This document shows positions 16,164 through 24,862 of a DNA stretch of 64,000 nucleotides, in pieces. The number at the start of each line of letters is the position of its first letter. Positions within the stretch are counted from its first letter, which is position 1. Source of the stretch: Chitinophaga sp. CB10 (GTDB lineage Bacteria; Bacteroidota; Bacteroidia; Chitinophagales; Chitinophagaceae); contig MLAV02000017.1 of NCBI GenBank assembly GCA_001870995.2, positions 62,001-126,000 on the forward strand. Reading direction: 5' to 3'. Under the pieces are notes generated by a model. The model ran no database searches and was not told where the DNA came from. It saw only the letters and a program-made list of their open reading frames with translations. The translations under genes were made by a program, and so were the position numbers.

Positions 16164-17351
16164 CTAGTTCGGAAATACTACCAGTTTTTTATTGTCCTGT
16201 TTCAGGTGGATGCCGCTTTCGTTGAGAATGGCGATGACATCCTGTAATTCATAACTTTTCTTAATACTGCCTTCGAATTTCAGGTCGGGAATTCTCCCGG
16301 TGTATTCAATTTCCAGGTCATACCACCGGGCGATTTGCCGGAGCATAGCGTCCGTATTTTCTCCCTGCATGGCAAAGAAGCCGTTTTTCCAGGCGGTAAT
16401 GGCGGCAACGTCCGCATGGGGGACGAGCGTAATCCCTTTGTCCTGGCTCATCCTGGCTTGCTGCCCGGGCTGGAGCAGGAGGGAATCCTGCCGGCGGTAC
16501 ACTTTCACTGCACCGTTTACCAGGGTGACGCTGGCTGCCGGTTCATCCTGGTAGGACGTGATGTTAAAGCTGGTGCCCAGTACCCTGACGGCGTTATCAT
16601 TGCTTTTTACCACGAATGGCTGACGGGCGTTTGGCGCTATTTCAAAGTAGGCTTCCCCGTTGAGTTCCACGGTCCGTTCCCGGCCATGAAAGGCCGTGGG
16701 GAATCGCAGGCGGGAGCCGGTGTTGAGCCAGACTTTGGAACCATCTGCCAGTACCATCATGAACTGGGAGCCGGCGGGCGTGATCAGTTCATTGACCTCG
16801 TCCGTAGCGGCGCCCGTACTTTGCCAGGTGGCTGCGCCGTTGCCGAGCGTAATAACGGTATGGCCTTGTTGAATTACGGAAGAATCGTTGCCGAGGGTGA
16901 TTTCCCTGCCGTTGGCGAGGCGTAATACAACCTGTTCACTGTTGCGGGCCGTTGTTACCACAGCGGGCGATGCTGCCGGCTGTTTGTAATGCAGCCAAAG
17001 CATGGCGGAAAGCCCTATCAGCAAGGCTGCGGAGGCGGCCATACCAATCCTTAGGATACGCATGCGCTGTATCTTCCGGCGGATGCCGGCATTTTCGTAT
17101 ATCCGTGCCTGTAACAGTCTGCCTGTTTCCTGTTGGTTGCCCAGGAGGTCATCATCCCATTGTTCACTTGCTTCTAGGGTATCCAGCAGCGCGTTATACT
17201 CGTTAATTTCCTGTTCGGTAGCCACGCCATCGGCGATTTTTTCCGCAAGGGCGGCCAGTTTTTCGTGGATCAATGAAAGCCCGTTTATATCCTGGTAACG
17301 CGGGGAAGGCTGATCCCCCAAAGCGGCTAAAAAAAATTTTAAAAACACCAC
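16164..17351 (-). CDS. FecR-family anti-sigma factor
   Basis: This inner-membrane anti-sigma regulator holds the ECF sigma factor and releases it on a signal from the STN domain of SusC. The cytoplasmic N-terminal segment (~residues 1-95) binds sigma. One membrane helix at ~98-120 (ILRIGMAASAALLIGLSAML) leads to the periplasmic FecR domain (~180-275, with GSQFMMVLADGSKVWLNTGS). A C-terminal DUF4974 domain (~315-395) ends in NKKLVVFPN. The frame opens at a GTG at 17351 and overlaps the sigma stop codon by 13 bases, suggesting translational coupling. A slightly later start is possible. Length and domain order are typical for Bacteroidota. Confidence 0.93.
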   Translation of the reverse strand: MVFLKFFLAALGDQPSPRYQDINGLSLIHEKLAALAEKIADGVATEQEINEYNALLDTLEASEQWDDDLLGNQQETGRLLQARIYENAGIRRKIQRMRILRIGMAASAALLIGLSAMLWLHYKQPAASPAVVTTARNSEQVVLRLANGREITLGNDSSVIQQGHTVITLGNGAATWQSTGAATDEVNELITPAGSQFMMVLADGSKVWLNTGSRLRFPTAFHGRERTVELNGEAYFEIAPNARQPFVVKSNDNAVRVLGTSFNITSYQDEPAASVTLVNGAVKVYRRQDSLLLQPGQQARMSQDKGITLVPHADVAAITAWKNGFFAMQGENTDAMLRQIARWYDLEIEYTGRIPDLKFEGSIKKSYELQDVIAILNESGIHLKQDNKKLVVFPN

Positions 17352-17911
17352 CAGCAGAGGAAGTAGAGGAGCGCGCTGCCAATGTGGACGCGGATGCGCT
17401 TGAGGGCGATGGAGATCTGGTTTTCCACCGTTTTTACGGAGATATTAAGCCGGCTTGCTATTTCCGCATGGGATAGCTGTTCATGCCTGCTCATGCTGTA
17501 CACTTCCCTGCATTTTTCCGGGAGGGCGTCCACGGCGGAGGCAATGAGGGATTGCAGTTCCTTCAGGCGGATTTCATCCGGGGAAACGGCGTCTTCTGCC
17601 AGGTATTGCAGGGAGTGGATCAATTGTTTGCGGGATTTGCTGGCGCGGAGGTAGTTGGCCATTTTGAACCGTACGGCGCCTTTGAGGTATTGTTTGAGGG
17701 AGGTGATCTCCACGGTTTCCCGGTGGATCCAGAGCCAGGTGAATACTTCCTGGATGATGTCCAGGGCCTGTTCCCGGCTGCGGAGAGTGAAGAAGGCATG
17801 TTTGTACAGGTCCGCCCAGTAGCGCGCGTAAATGGTATCAAACGCGCGCACGTTACCTTCTTTCAGGTACGCAAGCAGTTCACTGTCCTCCATCGCTGTC
17901 CAACCGAACAT
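17339..17911 (-). CDS. ECF-type RNA polymerase sigma factor
   Basis: This 190-residue sigma-70-family factor redirects RNA polymerase to a small regulon, here most likely the SusC/SusD genes. Sigma region 2 lies at ~residues 15-80 (FDTIYARYWADLYKHAFFTL, QEVFTWLWIHRETV). Region 4 lies at ~125-180 (LPEKCREVYSMSRHEQLSHA, then LNISVKTVENQISIALKRIR). The chain ends in an unusual hydrophobic, aromatic tail (GSALLYFLCWWCF) that could touch the membrane. A second ATG at codon 7 (MEDSELLAYLKEG) fits the family start better and is possible. The stop codon overlaps the FecR start. Confidence 0.93.
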   Translation of the reverse strand: MFGWTAMEDSELLAYLKEGNVRAFDTIYARYWADLYKHAFFTLRSREQALDIIQEVFTWLWIHRETVEITSLKQYLKGAVRFKMANYLRASKSRKQLIHSLQYLAEDAVSPDEIRLKELQSLIASAVDALPEKCREVYSMSRHEQLSHAEIASRLNISVKTVENQISIALKRIRVHIGSALLYFLCWWCF

Positions 17912-18077
17912 AAGCCGATAATAATTTTAGCGGGATATTATACCTGCAATCTACTTTTTAAAGCCACTCGTTTTTGATGTTTTTTTCGCAGAAAGTCGCG
18001 TTATTTTCTCGTTTGGAGGGATTGGGCGAGTTTACCTATTTTTATCGACTGATTTTTTCACACCTTAAAAAGACGAT

Positions 18078-19037
18078 ATGAAGCAAATAGTTGTGTTGGA
18101 CGGATATGCCCTCAACCCCGGGGATCTCAGTTGGGACGGCCTCAAAGCCTTGGGCAATGTGACCATTTACGACCGTACGCCGGAGGAGCTGGTGGTGGAA
18201 CGCGCCAGGGACGCGGAGATAGTGCTTACCAACAAATCCATACTCAACGCGGCTTCCATTGCCGCGTTGCCGAAGCTGGAATACATTGGCGTAATCGCCA
18301 CGGGATATAATGTAGTAGATATAGCGGCTGCGAAGGAGCGGGGTATCCCGGTGACCAATGTGCCGGCGTACAGTACGGCGGCGGTGGCCCAGCTTACGTT
18401 TGCCCTGATCCTGGAATTATGCCACCATGCGGGCGCGCACAGCGTGGCGGTGCACCAGGGCCGCTGGAGCAGCAGCAAGGATTTTTCCTTCTGGGATTTT
18501 CCGCTGGTGGAGCTGGAAGGCAAAACGCTGGGCATAGTAGGCCTGGGGCAGATAGGACAGGCGGTGGCCAGGATAGGGCTGGCATTCGGGATGCAGGTGA
18601 TTGCCCACCACAAGCACCCGGAGCGCGATAAAATGGAGGGCGTAAGGTTTGTGGACCTTGCTGCCTGTTTTAAAGAAGCGGATGTGGTAAGCCTACATAC
18701 GCCTATGAGCGCTGCCAATAAAGAGTTTGTGAATGCCGCGTTGCTGGATACGATGAAGCGCAGCGCGTTTTTGATTAATACCAGCCGGGGCGGGCTCATC
18801 AACGAGGCGGACCTGGAGGCGGCGCTGCGCAGTGGCCGCATTGCGGGAGCGGGTGTGGACGTATTATCAACGGAGCCGCCGGCGGCCGATAATCCGCTCC
18901 TCGGTGCGCCGAACATCGTCATTACCCCGCATATTGCCTGGGCTACCTCCGCTGCAAGGGGCAGGTTGCTCTCCGCCGTGGTGGATAACCTTGACGCATT
19001 CCTATCCGGAAGGGCTAAAAACGTCGTTAATAGCTAA
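18078..19037 (+). CDS. D-2-hydroxyacid dehydrogenase
   Basis: This NAD(P)-dependent dehydrogenase interconverts a D-2-hydroxy acid and its 2-oxo acid. It belongs to the D-isomer family near glycerate dehydrogenase/hydroxypyruvate reductase. The 319 residues include the dinucleotide motif GIVGLGQIGQAV near 151-162. The catalytic triad is Arg in NTSRGGLINE (~235), Glu in STEPPA (~264) and His in TPHIAWAT (~282). The gene is monocistronic, lies divergent from the sigma factor gene, and is followed by a long hairpin (19055-19106). The exact substrate is not readable, and a role with sulfolactate-like acids is only a speculation prompted by the comA homologue elsewhere in the window. Confidence 0.9.
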   Translation: MKQIVVLDGYALNPGDLSWDGLKALGNVTIYDRTPEELVVERARDAEIVLTNKSILNAASIAALPKLEYIGVIATGYNVVDIAAAKERGIPVTNVPAYSTAAVAQLTFALILELCHHAGAHSVAVHQGRWSSSKDFSFWDFPLVELEGKTLGIVGLGQIGQAVARIGLAFGMQVIAHHKHPERDKMEGVRFVDLAACFKEADVVSLHTPMSAANKEFVNAALLDTMKRSAFLINTSRGGLINEADLEAALRSGRIAGAGVDVLSTEPPAADNPLLGAPNIVITPHIAWATSAARGRLLSAVVDNLDAFLSGRAKNVVNS

Positions 19038-19054
19038 CATTTTTTATATTAAAA

Positions 19055-19106
19055 TAAACGCATAGTTGATAAAAATTATAAACTGTTTTTATTCGCTATG
19101 CGTTTA
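19055..19106. terminator. Long imperfect hairpin after the hydroxyacid dehydrogenase
   Basis: TAAACGCATAG (19055-19065) pairs with CTATGCGTTTA (19096-19106). Inside, GATAAAAA pairs with TTTTTATT, giving a stem of about 19 bp. It lacks a T-tract beyond the stem, so termination is uncertain. Confidence 0.45.
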
Positions 19107-19129
19107 TAACTCACTCCCCCTCAATTATA

Positions 19130-19197
19130 CATTTGTTCATTCATCACCTCAAAAATGAACAAAATGAACAGAAAATTCTAACTGAACAAAAAGAACG
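19130..19197 (+). promoter_or_regulatory. Phased TGAACA-type repeats upstream of the response regulator
   Basis: TGAACA occurs at 19156, 19165 and 19183, and the variant AGAACG at 19192, all in a 9-base phase. An inverted partner ATTTGTTCATT lies at 19131-19141. The array is 130-200 bases before the regulator gene and may be its own binding site. Confidence 0.4.
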
Positions 19198-19328
19198 ATT
19201 GCAGAACCGTCAGGAAATCGGTACTTTGAATAAACGTAAAAAATACCCTTTGCTTTTTCAGGGTCAAACCCAAAATCGAGAATCGCTGTCTAGCTACTTT
19301 TAATCGTTACAATTAAAATCTATCTAAA

Positions 19329-20084
19329 ATGAAGCCGACCGTTTTATTGGTGGAAGACGACCAGTTTTTTGCTAAAGTGATGAAAAGACATATCGAAAAA
19401 GCCGGTTATGAAGTACTGTACTGTGCCGACGGAGAGGCCGGATGGGAAACATTCCAACAACGGGACATTGACCTGTGCGTCCTCGATGTGGTCATGCCGA
19501 AGAAAGACGGATTTGCCCTCACTAAAGACATCCGTTCGATCAACGAAAACGTACCGGTCATCATCACTTCCTCCCGTTATATGGAGCAGGACCGTATGCT
19601 GGGACTGGAAAATGGCGCGGACGACTATATCGTAAAGCCTTTCAACATGCAGGAATTCCTGCTCAGGATGGACGTGTTCATCAAAAGGGCCCGCCTGCTG
19701 CGCAGCGAAAAGCAGATTACCTACCACGTGGGCAACCTGCGGTTCAATTACCAGCAATGTAACGTAGTGGTAGAAGTGAAAAAGACAGGCCCCGACGGCG
19801 GTACCAGCATTGAAAGCAAACATCTCCAACTCCCCCCCAAAGAATCCGATCTCTTTAAATACCTGTGTGAAAATCCCAATAAAAAGCTCAAACGGGACCA
19901 GATCATGGCCAGCGTTTGGGATGGGGACGAATCATACAACAAGCGTTCTATGGACGTGTACCTGACGCGGCTGCGCCGGTATATAGCCCCGGATCCTACC
20001 CTCAGCGTGGCCACGTACCACGGAAAAGGCATCATGTTCATTGCCAATGAGGCGGACCGGCGCCAGGAAATTATTAAAGCCTGA
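19329..20084 (+). CDS. OmpR-family response regulator
   Basis: This is a two-component DNA-binding regulator of 251 residues. The receiver domain (~4-118) has the acidic pair near Glu9/Asp10, phospho-acceptor Asp53 in CVLDVVMPKKDG, Thr80/Ser81 and Lys103 in IVKPFN. The C-terminal winged helix (~140-240) has the OmpR-type pattern (LPPKESDLFKYLCENPNKKL, SMDVYLTRLRRYI). No sensor kinase gene is adjacent, so it is an orphan here. A near-consensus -7 element (TACTTTTA at 19295-19302) and phased repeats further upstream suggest regulated, perhaps autogenous, expression. Confidence 0.93.
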   Translation: MKPTVLLVEDDQFFAKVMKRHIEKAGYEVLYCADGEAGWETFQQRDIDLCVLDVVMPKKDGFALTKDIRSINENVPVIITSSRYMEQDRMLGLENGADDYIVKPFNMQEFLLRMDVFIKRARLLRSEKQITYHVGNLRFNYQQCNVVVEVKKTGPDGGTSIESKHLQLPPKESDLFKYLCENPNKKLKRDQIMASVWDGDESYNKRSMDVYLTRLRRYIAPDPTLSVATYHGKGIMFIANEADRRQEIIKA

Positions 20085-20115
20085 GAAACAGTGGCTGCTA
20101 CTATCCGTTGAAATT

Positions 20116-20142
20116 AAAAAGCGCCTTTCCCTCAAAGGCGCT
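20116..20142. terminator. Hairpin after the response regulator gene
   Basis: GCGCCTTT (20121-20128) pairs with AAAGGCGC (20134-20141). The T-run lies on the minus-strand side. Confidence 0.5.
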
Positions 20143-20174
20143 CCTATTAATCAGATACATTTCGGTTCCTTGAC

Positions 20175-20210
20175 AAAAAAAGAAAAGGTCCTGCCTCATC
20201 AGCAGGACCT
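20175..20210 (-). terminator. Terminator of the YebC-family gene
   Basis: AGGTCCTGC (20186-20194) pairs with GCAGGACCT (20202-20210). A T-rich tract follows on the minus strand. Confidence 0.75.
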
Positions 20211-20231
20211 CTCTTGTGTATTAAATTGTAC

Positions 20232-20942
20232 TTACTTCAGATTATGGAATACAGCCTGAACGTCGTCATCCTGTTCCAGGCGGTCTACCAGCTCCAGCAC
20301 GTCTTTAGCCTGCTCTTCCGATAATTCCACGAGGTTGGCAGGGATACGCTTCAGTTCTGAGCTGATCACTTCCAGGCCTTTGTCTTCCAGGGCTTTGGAC
20401 ATATTGCCGAACTCGGTGAAGGCAGCGCGGATAATGATATTTCCTTCCGCATCCTCTCCAATTTCTTCCAAACCGGCATCAATCAGTTCCAATTCCAGTT
20501 CTTCCAGGTCCTGTCCGGCATTCTTCACTTTAAACTCGCCCACACGGTTGAACATAAAGGCTACGGAACCGCTGTTACCAAGGCTGCCGCCGCATTTGTT
20601 GAAGTGCGTACGCACGTTGGCAACGGTACGGGTGGTATTATCGGTAGCGGTATCCACCATGATGGCAATGCCATGTGGCGCATATCCTTCATATACAACT
20701 TCTTCGTAATCAGTTTTATCTTTCCCCATCGCACGTTTGATCGCAGCGTCAACACGGTCTTTCGGCATGTTCACGGCTTTCGCATTCTGAATGCAACGAC
20801 GCAGCGCAGGGTTATTATCAGGGTCAGGGCCAGCAGCCTTCACGGCGATTGCTATATCCTTACCTATTTTGGTAAACTGTTTTGCCATCCTGTCCCAGCG
20901 GGCAAACATGGTGGATTTACGAACTTCAAATATTCTTCCCAT
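20232..20942 (-). CDS. YebC/PmpR-family protein
   Basis: This is a 236-residue member of the YebC/TACO1 family. The family has been described as transcriptional regulators and, more recently, as factors that help ribosomes translate difficult stretches. The N-terminal motif RKSTMFARWDRMAKQFTKIG replaces the usual KWANIKHRK region, which fits the Bacteroidota variant. DPDNNPALRRCIQNAKAVNM and GYAPHGIAIMVDTATDNTTR are family hallmarks. It is monocistronic with a -7 element at 20989-20982 and a terminator on its 3' side. The direct function here is not determined. Confidence 0.92.
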   Translation of the reverse strand: MGRIFEVRKSTMFARWDRMAKQFTKIGKDIAIAVKAAGPDPDNNPALRRCIQNAKAVNMPKDRVDAAIKRAMGKDKTDYEEVVYEGYAPHGIAIMVDTATDNTTRTVANVRTHFNKCGGSLGNSGSVAFMFNRVGEFKVKNAGQDLEELELELIDAGLEEIGEDAEGNIIIRAAFTEFGNMSKALEDKGLEVISSELKRIPANLVELSEEQAKDVLELVDRLEQDDDVQAVFHNLK

Positions 20943-20981
20943 TGGAGTGGTATCTTATTATTGGATCTTTAAAATAATCCG

Positions 20982-20989
20982 CAAATTTA
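20982..20989 (-). promoter_or_regulatory. Promoter -7 element for the YebC-family gene
   Basis: TAAATTTG on the minus strand gives a leader of about 35 bases. Confidence 0.5.
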
Positions 20990-21024
20990 AGCTAATCTGG
21001 CTAAGTAATGAAATCACCATCCGG

Positions 21025-22521
21025 TTAATCCATCATCTTGCGGGCCTTACTGTGCTTCACACTGTAGCCGAAGTAGATGATAAAGCCGATTCCCAGCCAT
21101 ACGAACAGGCGGGACCAGTTTTCTACGCCCAGGCTCACGATCATGGTGAGGCAGAACAGTGCGCCCAGCACCGGCACTACCGGTACCCAAGGGGTTTTGA
21201 ACGCGCGCGGCGCATCCGGGTTGTTTTTACGCATTACGATCACGCCCACGCAAACCAGTACAAACGCAAAGAGGGTTCCGATGCTGGTCATATCGCCTAC
21301 CACGCTGTCCGGAATAAATGCGGCAAACAGGCAGGTAAATACGAAGAACATCCACTGGGAGCGGTAAGGCGTACGGTATTTAGGGTGCAGCTTGGAGAAT
21401 ACCGGCGGTACCAGTCCATCATTACTCATGGAGTAGAACACGCGGGTCTGACCCAGCAGCATCACGAGGATTACAGAGGAGAAACCTGCCAGGATGGCCA
21501 CGGTGATCAGGGTGGATAACCAGCCATAACCAGGCATATAGGTATCGATCGCATAAGCTACGGAAGCCTCGCCACCTGCTTTCAGGAAGTCTTTAAACGG
21601 CGCCACGCCTGTCAGCACGAAGGAGAACAGGATATACAGCGCGGTACAGATCAGGAGGGAAACGAGGATACCGATCGGCATGTTCCGCTTCGGGTTCTTG
21701 GTTTCCTGGGCCGCGGTAGATACGGCGTCAAAACCGATGAACGCAAAGAACACCACGCCGGCGCCCCTTAGCACGCCCCCCCATCCATGGTTGAAGAAGT
21801 TGGAGTAATCCACCACGTGGCCGTTGTGCATGGTAACGGTACCTGCATCCGCGGCAATGGTGAACGGTGTGTGGTTAGCCGGGTTGATAAACTGCCATCC
21901 GCAGAAGATAAACAGGATTACAATGGCCACTTTACAAATCACAATGATGTTGTTCACAATGGCAGAACCCTGGATACCGCGTACCAGCAGCATGGTGAGC
22001 AGCAGGAGGATGAACACGGAAGGCACGTTCATGATACCCCTTACGCCGGCATCGCTCACCTCAAATGGACTGTGACACCACTCATAGGGTATTGTGATGT
22101 GAAAGACGTTTGTCAGTAACTTATTGAGGTACTGCGACCAGCCGATGGCCACTGTGGCGGCGCCGAGGGCATATTCCAGCACCAGGTCCCAACCAATAAT
22201 CCAGGCAATGAATTCACCAAGTGTGGCATAGGAATAAGTGTAAGCACTTCCCGCAATCGGAATCATAGAGGCAAATTCGGCATAGCATAATCCGGCAAGG
22301 GCACAGCCGATGGCCGCGATGATGAAGGATACCGTTACGGCCGGACCTGCGTGTTGGCCTGCAGCGGCAGCTGTTCTAACGAAAAGACCGGCGCCGATGA
22401 TGGCCCCGATACCCAAAGCGATTAGCGAGCCTGCCCCTAAAGTCCTTTTAAGCCCCTTATCGGATTCGGAAGCCTCTGACAGCAGAACAGACAGTTGTTT
22501 CTTGGCAAATAGTTTGCTCAT
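21025..22521 (-). CDS. APC-family amino acid permease
   Basis: This inner-membrane transporter of 498 residues is related to cationic amino acid transporters (CAT/YfnA group). About 12-14 hydrophobic segments are visible. The first contains the APC substrate motif GIGAIIGAGLFVRTAAAAG near residue 40, and another motif is FFAFIGFDAVSTAAQETKNP near residue 250, typical of this group. The N-terminus (KKQLSVLLSEASESDKGLKR) is cytoplasmic. It has its own -7 promoter element (22589-22582) and an A/C-rich leader with repeated AACAA. The transported amino acid cannot be deduced. Confidence 0.92.
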   Translation of the reverse strand: MSKLFAKKQLSVLLSEASESDKGLKRTLGAGSLIALGIGAIIGAGLFVRTAAAAGQHAGPAVTVSFIIAAIGCALAGLCYAEFASMIPIAGSAYTYSYATLGEFIAWIIGWDLVLEYALGAATVAIGWSQYLNKLLTNVFHITIPYEWCHSPFEVSDAGVRGIMNVPSVFILLLLTMLLVRGIQGSAIVNNIIVICKVAIVILFIFCGWQFINPANHTPFTIAADAGTVTMHNGHVVDYSNFFNHGWGGVLRGAGVVFFAFIGFDAVSTAAQETKNPKRNMPIGILVSLLICTALYILFSFVLTGVAPFKDFLKAGGEASVAYAIDTYMPGYGWLSTLITVAILAGFSSVILVMLLGQTRVFYSMSNDGLVPPVFSKLHPKYRTPYRSQWMFFVFTCLFAAFIPDSVVGDMTSIGTLFAFVLVCVGVIVMRKNNPDAPRAFKTPWVPVVPVLGALFCLTMIVSLGVENWSRLFVWLGIGFIIYFGYSVKHSKARKMMD

Positions 22522-22581
22522 AAGCCAAATGTTGGTTGATTGTTGTTAAGGTAGATTTGTTTGTTGTTGATTGTTAATCGC

Positions 22582-22589
22582 CAAATATA
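22582..22589 (-). promoter_or_regulatory. Promoter -7 element for the APC permease
   Basis: TATATTTG on the minus strand, with a leader of about 55 bases. Confidence 0.5.
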
Positions 22590-22655
22590 ATAACTGCAAA
22601 TCAAAATGCCCTCTTTTATTTTACCTCCGGCGGCTCATATTTAAGCCAGTAACCT

Positions 22656-22663
22656 TATTTTTG
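22656..22663 (+). promoter_or_regulatory. Promoter -7 element for the DAACS symporter
   Basis: TATTTTTG, followed by a leader of about 40 bases. It is divergent from the APC permease promoter. Confidence 0.5.
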
Positions 22664-22710
22664 GGAAATTTTAGGTTACAAACACTTACAGCAATTAATT
22701 CTACCTACGC

Positions 22711-23985
22711 ATGAAGAAATCCAACAAGCTTACTTTGTACATCTTTGCCGCCATGTTAATTGGTATTGCAACGGGATACATTGTAAACTACTCATTTGGA
22801 AAAGGAACACCTACTCCGGAACAGCAGGCAAGTATTCAAAAGTTCGCCGATAATGTATCTATACTGACAGATATCTTTCTCCGGCTCGTTAAAATGATCA
22901 TCGCTCCGCTGGTGTTCTCCACCCTGGTAGTAGGCGTGGCCAAAATGGGGGATATTAAAGCTGTTGGCCGCGTAGGCGGTAAAACCATGCTGTGGTTTAT
23001 CAGTGCAACCTTTGTATCATTGTTTCTCGGCCTCGTGCTGGTCAACCTCATGAAACCAGGCTTGTCCCTGGAATTGCCACTGCCGGATACCCATGCCGAT
23101 GCGGGCATCTCCAAGGCGGATATGACTTTAAGAGGATTTTTCCACCATGTGGTGCCGGATAGCGTTATCAACGCCATGGCCCATAACGAGATATTGCAGA
23201 TCGTTGTTTTTGCCGTCTTCTTTGGCGTGGCCGCCGCCGCGATCGGGGAGCAGGCCAGCCCTGTAGTTAAGCTGATGGACAGCGTTGCGCACATCATGCT
23301 GAAAGTAACCGGCTTCGTGATGAACTTCGCGCCATTCGCCGTCTTCGCCGCTATGGCCGCCATCATCGCCGATAAAGGACTCAACGTACTCTGGATCTAT
23401 GGTAAATTCATCACGCAGTTCTACGCCGGGCTGTTCAGCCTTTGGGTGGTACTGGCATTGGTTGGGTTTATGATCCTCGGCAAGCCCGTATTGCGCCTGC
23501 TGGGGCTCATTAAGGACCCTATCCTGCTGGCTTTCAGCACTGCCAGCTCCGAGGCGGCCTACCCCCGCACCATGGAGGAACTGGAGCGCTTTGGCTGCGA
23601 TAAACGCATTGTGAGCTTCGTACTGCCGCTGGGGTATTCCTTTAACCTCGACGGGTCCATGATGTATATGACCTTTGCCAGCCTGTTCATTGCCCAGGCT
23701 TATGGCATGCACCTGCCGTTCGACCAGCAGATCACCATGCTGCTCGTGCTCATGATCACCAGTAAAGGTATTGCCGGGGTGCCCCGCGCCAGCCTCGTGG
23801 TTATCGCAGGTACACTGTCCATGTTTAATATCCCGGAAGCCGGCCTGCTGCTGTTGCTGGGAGTAGACCACCTGCTGGATATGGGCCGCTCCGCTACCAA
23901 CGTGATCGGTAATGCCATGGCCACTGCTGTAGTATCAAAATGGGAAAACAAGCTGGGCGAAGGAACCGCCGACGTGCCAGCCTGA
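22711..23985 (+). CDS. Dicarboxylate/amino acid:cation symporter (DAACS)
   Basis: This inner-membrane symporter of the glutamate/aspartate/C4-dicarboxylate family (GltP/DctA-like) has 424 residues. It shows about eight membrane helices and two re-entrant loops. Typical motifs are DIFLRLVKMIIAPLVFSTLV near residue 55, the serine-containing loop FSTASSEAAYPRTMEELERF near 275, and the cation site FNLDGSMMYM near 310. In the last, the usual NTDGT is changed to NLDGS. The AYPRT loop variant differs from the common SSATLP form and may signal altered substrate choice. It is followed by a DedA gene on the same strand. Confidence 0.92.
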   Translation: MKKSNKLTLYIFAAMLIGIATGYIVNYSFGKGTPTPEQQASIQKFADNVSILTDIFLRLVKMIIAPLVFSTLVVGVAKMGDIKAVGRVGGKTMLWFISATFVSLFLGLVLVNLMKPGLSLELPLPDTHADAGISKADMTLRGFFHHVVPDSVINAMAHNEILQIVVFAVFFGVAAAAIGEQASPVVKLMDSVAHIMLKVTGFVMNFAPFAVFAAMAAIIADKGLNVLWIYGKFITQFYAGLFSLWVVLALVGFMILGKPVLRLLGLIKDPILLAFSTASSEAAYPRTMEELERFGCDKRIVSFVLPLGYSFNLDGSMMYMTFASLFIAQAYGMHLPFDQQITMLLVLMITSKGIAGVPRASLVVIAGTLSMFNIPEAGLLLLLGVDHLLDMGRSATNVIGNAMATAVVSKWENKLGEGTADVPA

Positions 23986-24079
23986 AATGCCTGACAATAA
24001 AGACCTATTGCCAAACATTAACATTCTCATTAGAGAATAATTTATAATTTACCGATTCCCGAAAGTTATTTAAAAGCGC

Positions 24080-24769
24080 ATGGACCAGATTATAGAGTTA
24101 TTTAAGCACCTCATTAATCCGTCATGGATTATTGAACACGGAGGGCTGTACCTGTTAGTAGCAATCATTTTTGCAGAAACCGGCCTGTTTGTAGGCTTCT
24201 TTCTGCCCGGGGATTCCCTGCTGTTCCTCGCAGGGATCTATGGTAAAGAGTTGAGCGCCAGCTTTTACGATGCTCCTTTTATCGTATTGATGTTGCTCAT
24301 TGCCCTGGCTGGCGTGCTGGGTAATATTGTGGGCTTCTGGTTCGGACGCAAGTCTGGCCCGCTGCTTTTCAGCCGGAAGGATACCTTCCTGTTTAAGAAG
24401 AAACACCTCTTCCAGGCTAAGGAATTTTTTGATAAGCACGGTGGAGGCGCCATCATCCTGGCGCGTTTCCTGCCCATCATCCGCACCTTTGCACCGATTG
24501 TAGCGGGCATTGTGGGCATGGAGCGTAAAAAATTCATGGTGTACAACGTGGTAGGTTCCATCAGCTGGGTGTTTTCCATGATGCTGGCCGGTTATTTCCT
24601 TGGTAATAAATATCCTACCATTAAAAACCACCTGGAGCTGATCGTGATCATCCTGATCCTGATCACCACGCTGCCGGTGTTGCTGAAGCTGGTGTTCGGC
24701 AAGGTGAAAGTGCCGCACGATCACGCGAAGGAAAATCATCCGGATGAACTGACAGAATCCAACAAATAA
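24080..24769 (+). CDS. DedA-family membrane protein
   Basis: This polytopic inner-membrane protein of 229 residues belongs to the DedA/VTT superfamily. Members are linked to membrane potential upkeep, and some are undecaprenyl-phosphate or phospholipid flippases. Family features include FFLPGDSLLFLAG near residue 38, GFWFGRKSGPLLFSRKDTF, and RFLPIIRTFAPIVAG near residue 135 with the conserved arginine. The C-terminal tail is charged (KVPHDHAKENHP). It lies 94 bases after the symporter gene and is closed by a terminator. Confidence 0.93.
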   Translation: MDQIIELFKHLINPSWIIEHGGLYLLVAIIFAETGLFVGFFLPGDSLLFLAGIYGKELSASFYDAPFIVLMLLIALAGVLGNIVGFWFGRKSGPLLFSRKDTFLFKKKHLFQAKEFFDKHGGGAIILARFLPIIRTFAPIVAGIVGMERKKFMVYNVVGSISWVFSMMLAGYFLGNKYPTIKNHLELIVIILILITTLPVLLKLVFGKVKVPHDHAKENHPDELTESNK

Positions 24770-24779
24770 ATTATCAGAA

Positions 24780-24820
24780 AAATGCCATGAAGTACTATCT
24801 TTCATGGCATTTTTGTTTTT
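24780..24820 (+). terminator. Terminator of the dedA gene
   Basis: AAATGCCATGAA pairs with TTCATGGCATTT, followed by TTGTTTTT. Confidence 0.85.
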
Positions 24821-24862
24821 ATCAACCAGGTAATATTTTTTAAGTCTTTATCAACCACGCAC

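Noticed and set aside
19150..19197. Short repeats upstream of the response regulator as a CRISPR array or plasmid-type iterons
   Set aside because: The units are only 6-9 bases with no unique spacers and no cas, rep or integrase gene nearby.
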